35,933 nucleotides of DNA from Desulfobulbaceae bacterium (GTDB lineage Bacteria; Desulfobacterota; Desulfobulbia; Desulfobulbales; Desulfobulbaceae). How positions within the stretch are numbered: position 1 is the stretch's first letter; each line of letters opens with the position of its first letter. Made by a program: the position numbers and the translations under genes. Under the pieces are notes generated by a model, which saw nothing but the letters and a program-made list of their open reading frames with translations, was not told where the DNA came from and searched no databases. The stretch spans positions 1-35,933 of the forward strand of contig WFUT01000052.1 in assembly GCA_015484845.1 (NCBI GenBank). Reading direction: 5' to 3'. Positions 33,991-35,933 of the stretch are shown piece after piece.

Positions 33991-35310
33991 ATGATCCGCT
34001 CCCGGCTTCCTTTTGTCCGCATCATCCTGGTCCCCTACCTGCTCCTGCTGCTGCTGTTTGTCGCGGTCACCGGGGCGGGCTCGGCCTGGCTCTATTTCAA
34101 GTCCCGCCAGGCCCAGTCGCAACTGCTCATCCACGGCCTGGTCAGGACCGTTACCCCGCTGGTGGAACACCTGGCCAGGTCCGACATCGCGGGCCTGCTG
34201 CGCAACCGGCAGTCGTGGCTGCACCGCGACCTGGAAAGCATCTTTCGCCGCATGCCGAACCTGGAGGACGTCACTGTCCATTCGGCACAGGGCGGTTTCC
34301 GCAAGTTCCATGGCCGGGACCGCACCCTGGTGACCCAGCCGGTGGCAGCCGGAACCACCGGCAGCTCCGGCGACATGCGTTCCGCCACCGCCGCGCGGCG
34401 GCTCTACTCCGAGTCGGCCCCCCTGCTGCGCATCGAGTTCCTGGTAAGGGGCCAGGGCCGGCAGCCGGTCCGCCTGGAGTTCGGCTTCAACCGCACCGCC
34501 CTGCGCAATGCGGTCAGCCGGGCCATGGCCACCCTGCTGCAGGCCATCACCTTCTTCATCGCCATCTCCTCCCTGGCCCTCGTGTTCGCCTTTGCCGTCA
34601 CCCTCTGGGCAGTGGGCCGGGTCAGGAGGCTGGAGGCCCATGTGCAGGAGCTGTACCGCCATGCCTCGGCCGCCGAGCTGATGGCCGGCCTGGTCCATGA
34701 CCTGCGCAATCCCCTGGCCAGTTTCCGCGCCAACCTGGCCGCCCTGCGCATTACGCCGCAGCAACGCGACGAGATCCTTGCCGACATGGACCAGGACCTG
34801 GTCCGCCTGGACACCAAGCTGGGGGCCATGCTCGACCTGACCCGGAAGCGGGACGACCCGGTGCAGGAGACGGACGGTAGCCGCCTGCTGGCAGAGGTGG
34901 CCAGGCTTGCCGGTCCCCGCCTTGCCCGGCAGAACCTGCGCCTGAACACCCGGTGCCGGCTCGATGGCCCCATAGCGGTCATGGCCGACGCCATGCGAGA
35001 CGCCCTCCTGAACCTGGTCATCAACAGCGCGGAGAGCGGCCAGGAGGACGGCGAGATCGAGCTGGAGGCGTGGCAGGAGGAGGGACGGGTCCTGTTCGCG
35101 GTCCGGGACCGGGGCAACGGCCTGCCGGCTGGCAAGAATGTCTTTGCCCCGTTCGTGACCACCAAGGACACGGGACACGGCCTGGGCCTGGCCATCTGCC
35201 GCCGCACCGTGGAGGCCCACGGCGGCACCATACGGGCCGAAAACCGCGACGGCGGCGGCGCCACCTTCACCATCACCCTGCCCCAGCCGCCTTCCGGAGG
35301 ACCACGGTGA
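33991..35310 (+). CDS. Membrane sensor histidine kinase
   Basis: A 439-residue two-pass inner-membrane kinase. TM1 is at about 10-34 (IILVPYLLLLLLFVAVTGAGSAWLYF, split by a Gly pair). A periplasmic sensor of about 145 residues follows, then TM2 at about 185-207 (ITFFIAISSLALVFAFAVTLW), the H-box LVHDLRNPLASF with His236, the N-box NLVINSAES, and the G-boxes RDRGNGL and TGHGLGLAICRRTVEAHGG. The ATG at 33991 was chosen over the longer open frame because TM1 then begins normally. Its stop overlaps the start of the regulator gene (GTGA), so the two form one operon and a cognate pair. The 210 bases before it show no clear element. Confidence 0.9.
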   Translation: MIRSRLPFVRIILVPYLLLLLLFVAVTGAGSAWLYFKSRQAQSQLLIHGLVRTVTPLVEHLARSDIAGLLRNRQSWLHRDLESIFRRMPNLEDVTVHSAQGGFRKFHGRDRTLVTQPVAAGTTGSSGDMRSATAARRLYSESAPLLRIEFLVRGQGRQPVRLEFGFNRTALRNAVSRAMATLLQAITFFIAISSLALVFAFAVTLWAVGRVRRLEAHVQELYRHASAAELMAGLVHDLRNPLASFRANLAALRITPQQRDEILADMDQDLVRLDTKLGAMLDLTRKRDDPVQETDGSRLLAEVARLAGPRLARQNLRLNTRCRLDGPIAVMADAMRDALLNLVINSAESGQEDGEIELEAWQEEGRVLFAVRDRGNGLPAGKNVFAPFVTTKDTGHGLGLAICRRTVEAHGGTIRAENRDGGGATFTITLPQPPSGGPR

Positions 35311-35933
35311 AAGAACACGACGACCTGCCTGATCTTTCCGGCCTGCGGCTGCTTATCCTTGATGACGACCAGGCCATCCTGCGCAGCCTCGGCCGCGCCC
35401 TGCGCGGTCTTGGCGCCGAGGTGAACACGGCCGCCGGCCTGCGCGAGGCCCGGCTCCGGCTGGCGGAAAACCCGCCGGACGTGGTCCTGGCCGATCTCAA
35501 GCTCCGCGACGGCACCGGCCTGGACCTGCTGCCCCGCTACCAGGAACTCCATCCCGGCGGCACCTTCTACCTGATCACCGGGCACGGGTCCGTGGACAAC
35601 GCGGTCACTGCCCTGCGCCACGGCGTGCGCGACTACCTGCAGAAACCTGTGGATCCCATCGACCTGGCCCGTCGCCTGCAACGGGACGCGGCGCCGGGGA
35701 AACGGTCGATCCTCGAGACCCGGCTGGCGCCCTTTCTCATCTTCCACGACCCGGTCATGACCGAGGCCCTGGCCGATGTGCCCCGCTTTGCCGCCCTGGA
35801 CCAGGACCGGTTCGTCCAGGGCGGCAAAGCGGGGCACATCGGCCAGGGCCTCGGTCATGACCGGGTCGTGGAAGATGAGAAAGGGCGCCAGCCGGGTCTC
35901 GAGGATCGACCGTTTCCCCGGCGCCGCGTCCCG
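35307..35933 (+). CDS. NtrC-type response regulator, truncated at the contig end
   Basis: The start is a GTG overlapping the kinase stop, with GGAGG before it. The receiver (about 8-125) is complete: LLILDDDQAILRSL, Asp63 (VLADLKL), ITGHG, and Lys in YLQKPVDP. A linker leads into the opening of a sigma-54 AAA+ domain (HDPVMTEALADVPRFAALD). From about 35800 the plus-strand reading is not credible, because the sequence folds back on itself. The opposite strand through the loop reads LDEPVLVQG, exactly what is expected before a Walker A GExGTGKE. So only about the first 165 codons are trustworthy and the remainder of the gene is missing. It is the partner of the kinase just upstream. Confidence 0.85.
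   Translation, partial: MKEHDDLPDLSGLRLLILDDDQAILRSLGRALRGLGAEVNTAAGLREARLRLAENPPDVVLADLKLRDGTGLDLLPRYQELHPGGTFYLITGHGSVDNAVTALRHGVRDYLQKPVDPIDLARRLQRDAAPGKRSILETRLAPFLIFHDPVMTEALADVPRFAALDQDRFVQGGKAGHIGQGLGHDRVVEDEKGRQPGLEDRPFPRRRVP
35682..35933. repeat. Perfect 119-bp terminal inverted repeat (fold-back) with 14-base loop
   Basis: The left arm 35682-35800 and right arm 35815-35933 are exact reverse complements, with loop CCAGGACCGGTTCG. The right arm runs to the last base of the window. The arms lie inside the regulator gene, where no natural protein would read the reverse complement of itself. A small natural inverted repeat, CCCTGGAC ... GTCCAGGG, spans the loop and could have primed fold-back synthesis. 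Most likely an amplification or assembly artefact at a contig end. Confidence 0.93.

Noticed and set aside
33880-35858. Long minus-strand frames opposite the last kinase and regulator
   Set aside because: They are antisense to a clear kinase/regulator pair. One starts with regulator-like sequence only because the terminal palindrome copies the gene in reverse.

Overview
The window reads as chromosomal DNA of a high-GC Gram-negative bacterium, most likely Desulfobacterota (former Deltaproteobacteria, possibly Desulfobulbales). The grounds are the thrS-infC-rpmI-rplT-pheS-pheT-ihfA-merR gene order, dnaX-ybaB-recR next to a short SRP RNA, a NikR-type nickel regulator, sigma-54 enhancer-binding proteins, and several multi-PAS/GAF hybrid kinases. 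The lineage is inferred from gene style and order, not from a database search. The right end is almost certainly a contig end, because it finishes in a perfect fold-back palindrome.

Layout. 1-3483 (+): an H-NOX heme nitric-oxide sensor overlaps its partner hybrid histidine kinase, preceded by an AT-rich leader with a repeat-like element and an 11-bp hairpin. 3573-12227 (-): tRNA-Pro and its terminator, then, read leftward from thrS, the translation operon thrS, infC (ATT start), rpmI, rplT, pheS, pheT, ihfA and a MerR-type regulator, headed by tRNA-Val. An unusual 448-base gap separates pheS from pheT. 12383-16469 (-): recR, ybaB, dnaX (with an E. coli-type slippery heptamer), SRP RNA, tRNA-Ser and tadA. 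16565-17938 (+): a sigma-54 activator whose receiver has lost its phospho-accepting Asp. 18017-23499 (-): nikR, then a polar amino-acid ABC transporter operon with a BepA-like M48 metalloprotease as its last gene. 23826-25799 (+): a secreted clostripain-type (C11) protease fused to an AbfB-type trefoil and a Cys-rich tail. 26029-28146 (+): an RNA-remodelling cluster (RRM protein, DEAD-box helicase, cold-shock protein).

28455-30764 (+) holds three genes I cannot name: a Cys/His-motif protein, a small charged helical protein, and a protein built from four 11-residue repeats that pass into nine heptads and end in a CxCxCxC motif. They are the best candidate here for an undescribed system. They are followed by three exact-length 94-bp tandem repeats. 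A second hybrid kinase (31210-33780) starts right after the repeats, and a divergent copy of the same repeat precedes the H-NOX gene. Last come a membrane histidine kinase and a truncated NtrC-type regulator (33991-35933).

Sensing genes dominate the two ends (NO through H-NOX, three kinases, two enhancer-binding-type regulators). The middle is core translation and replication.
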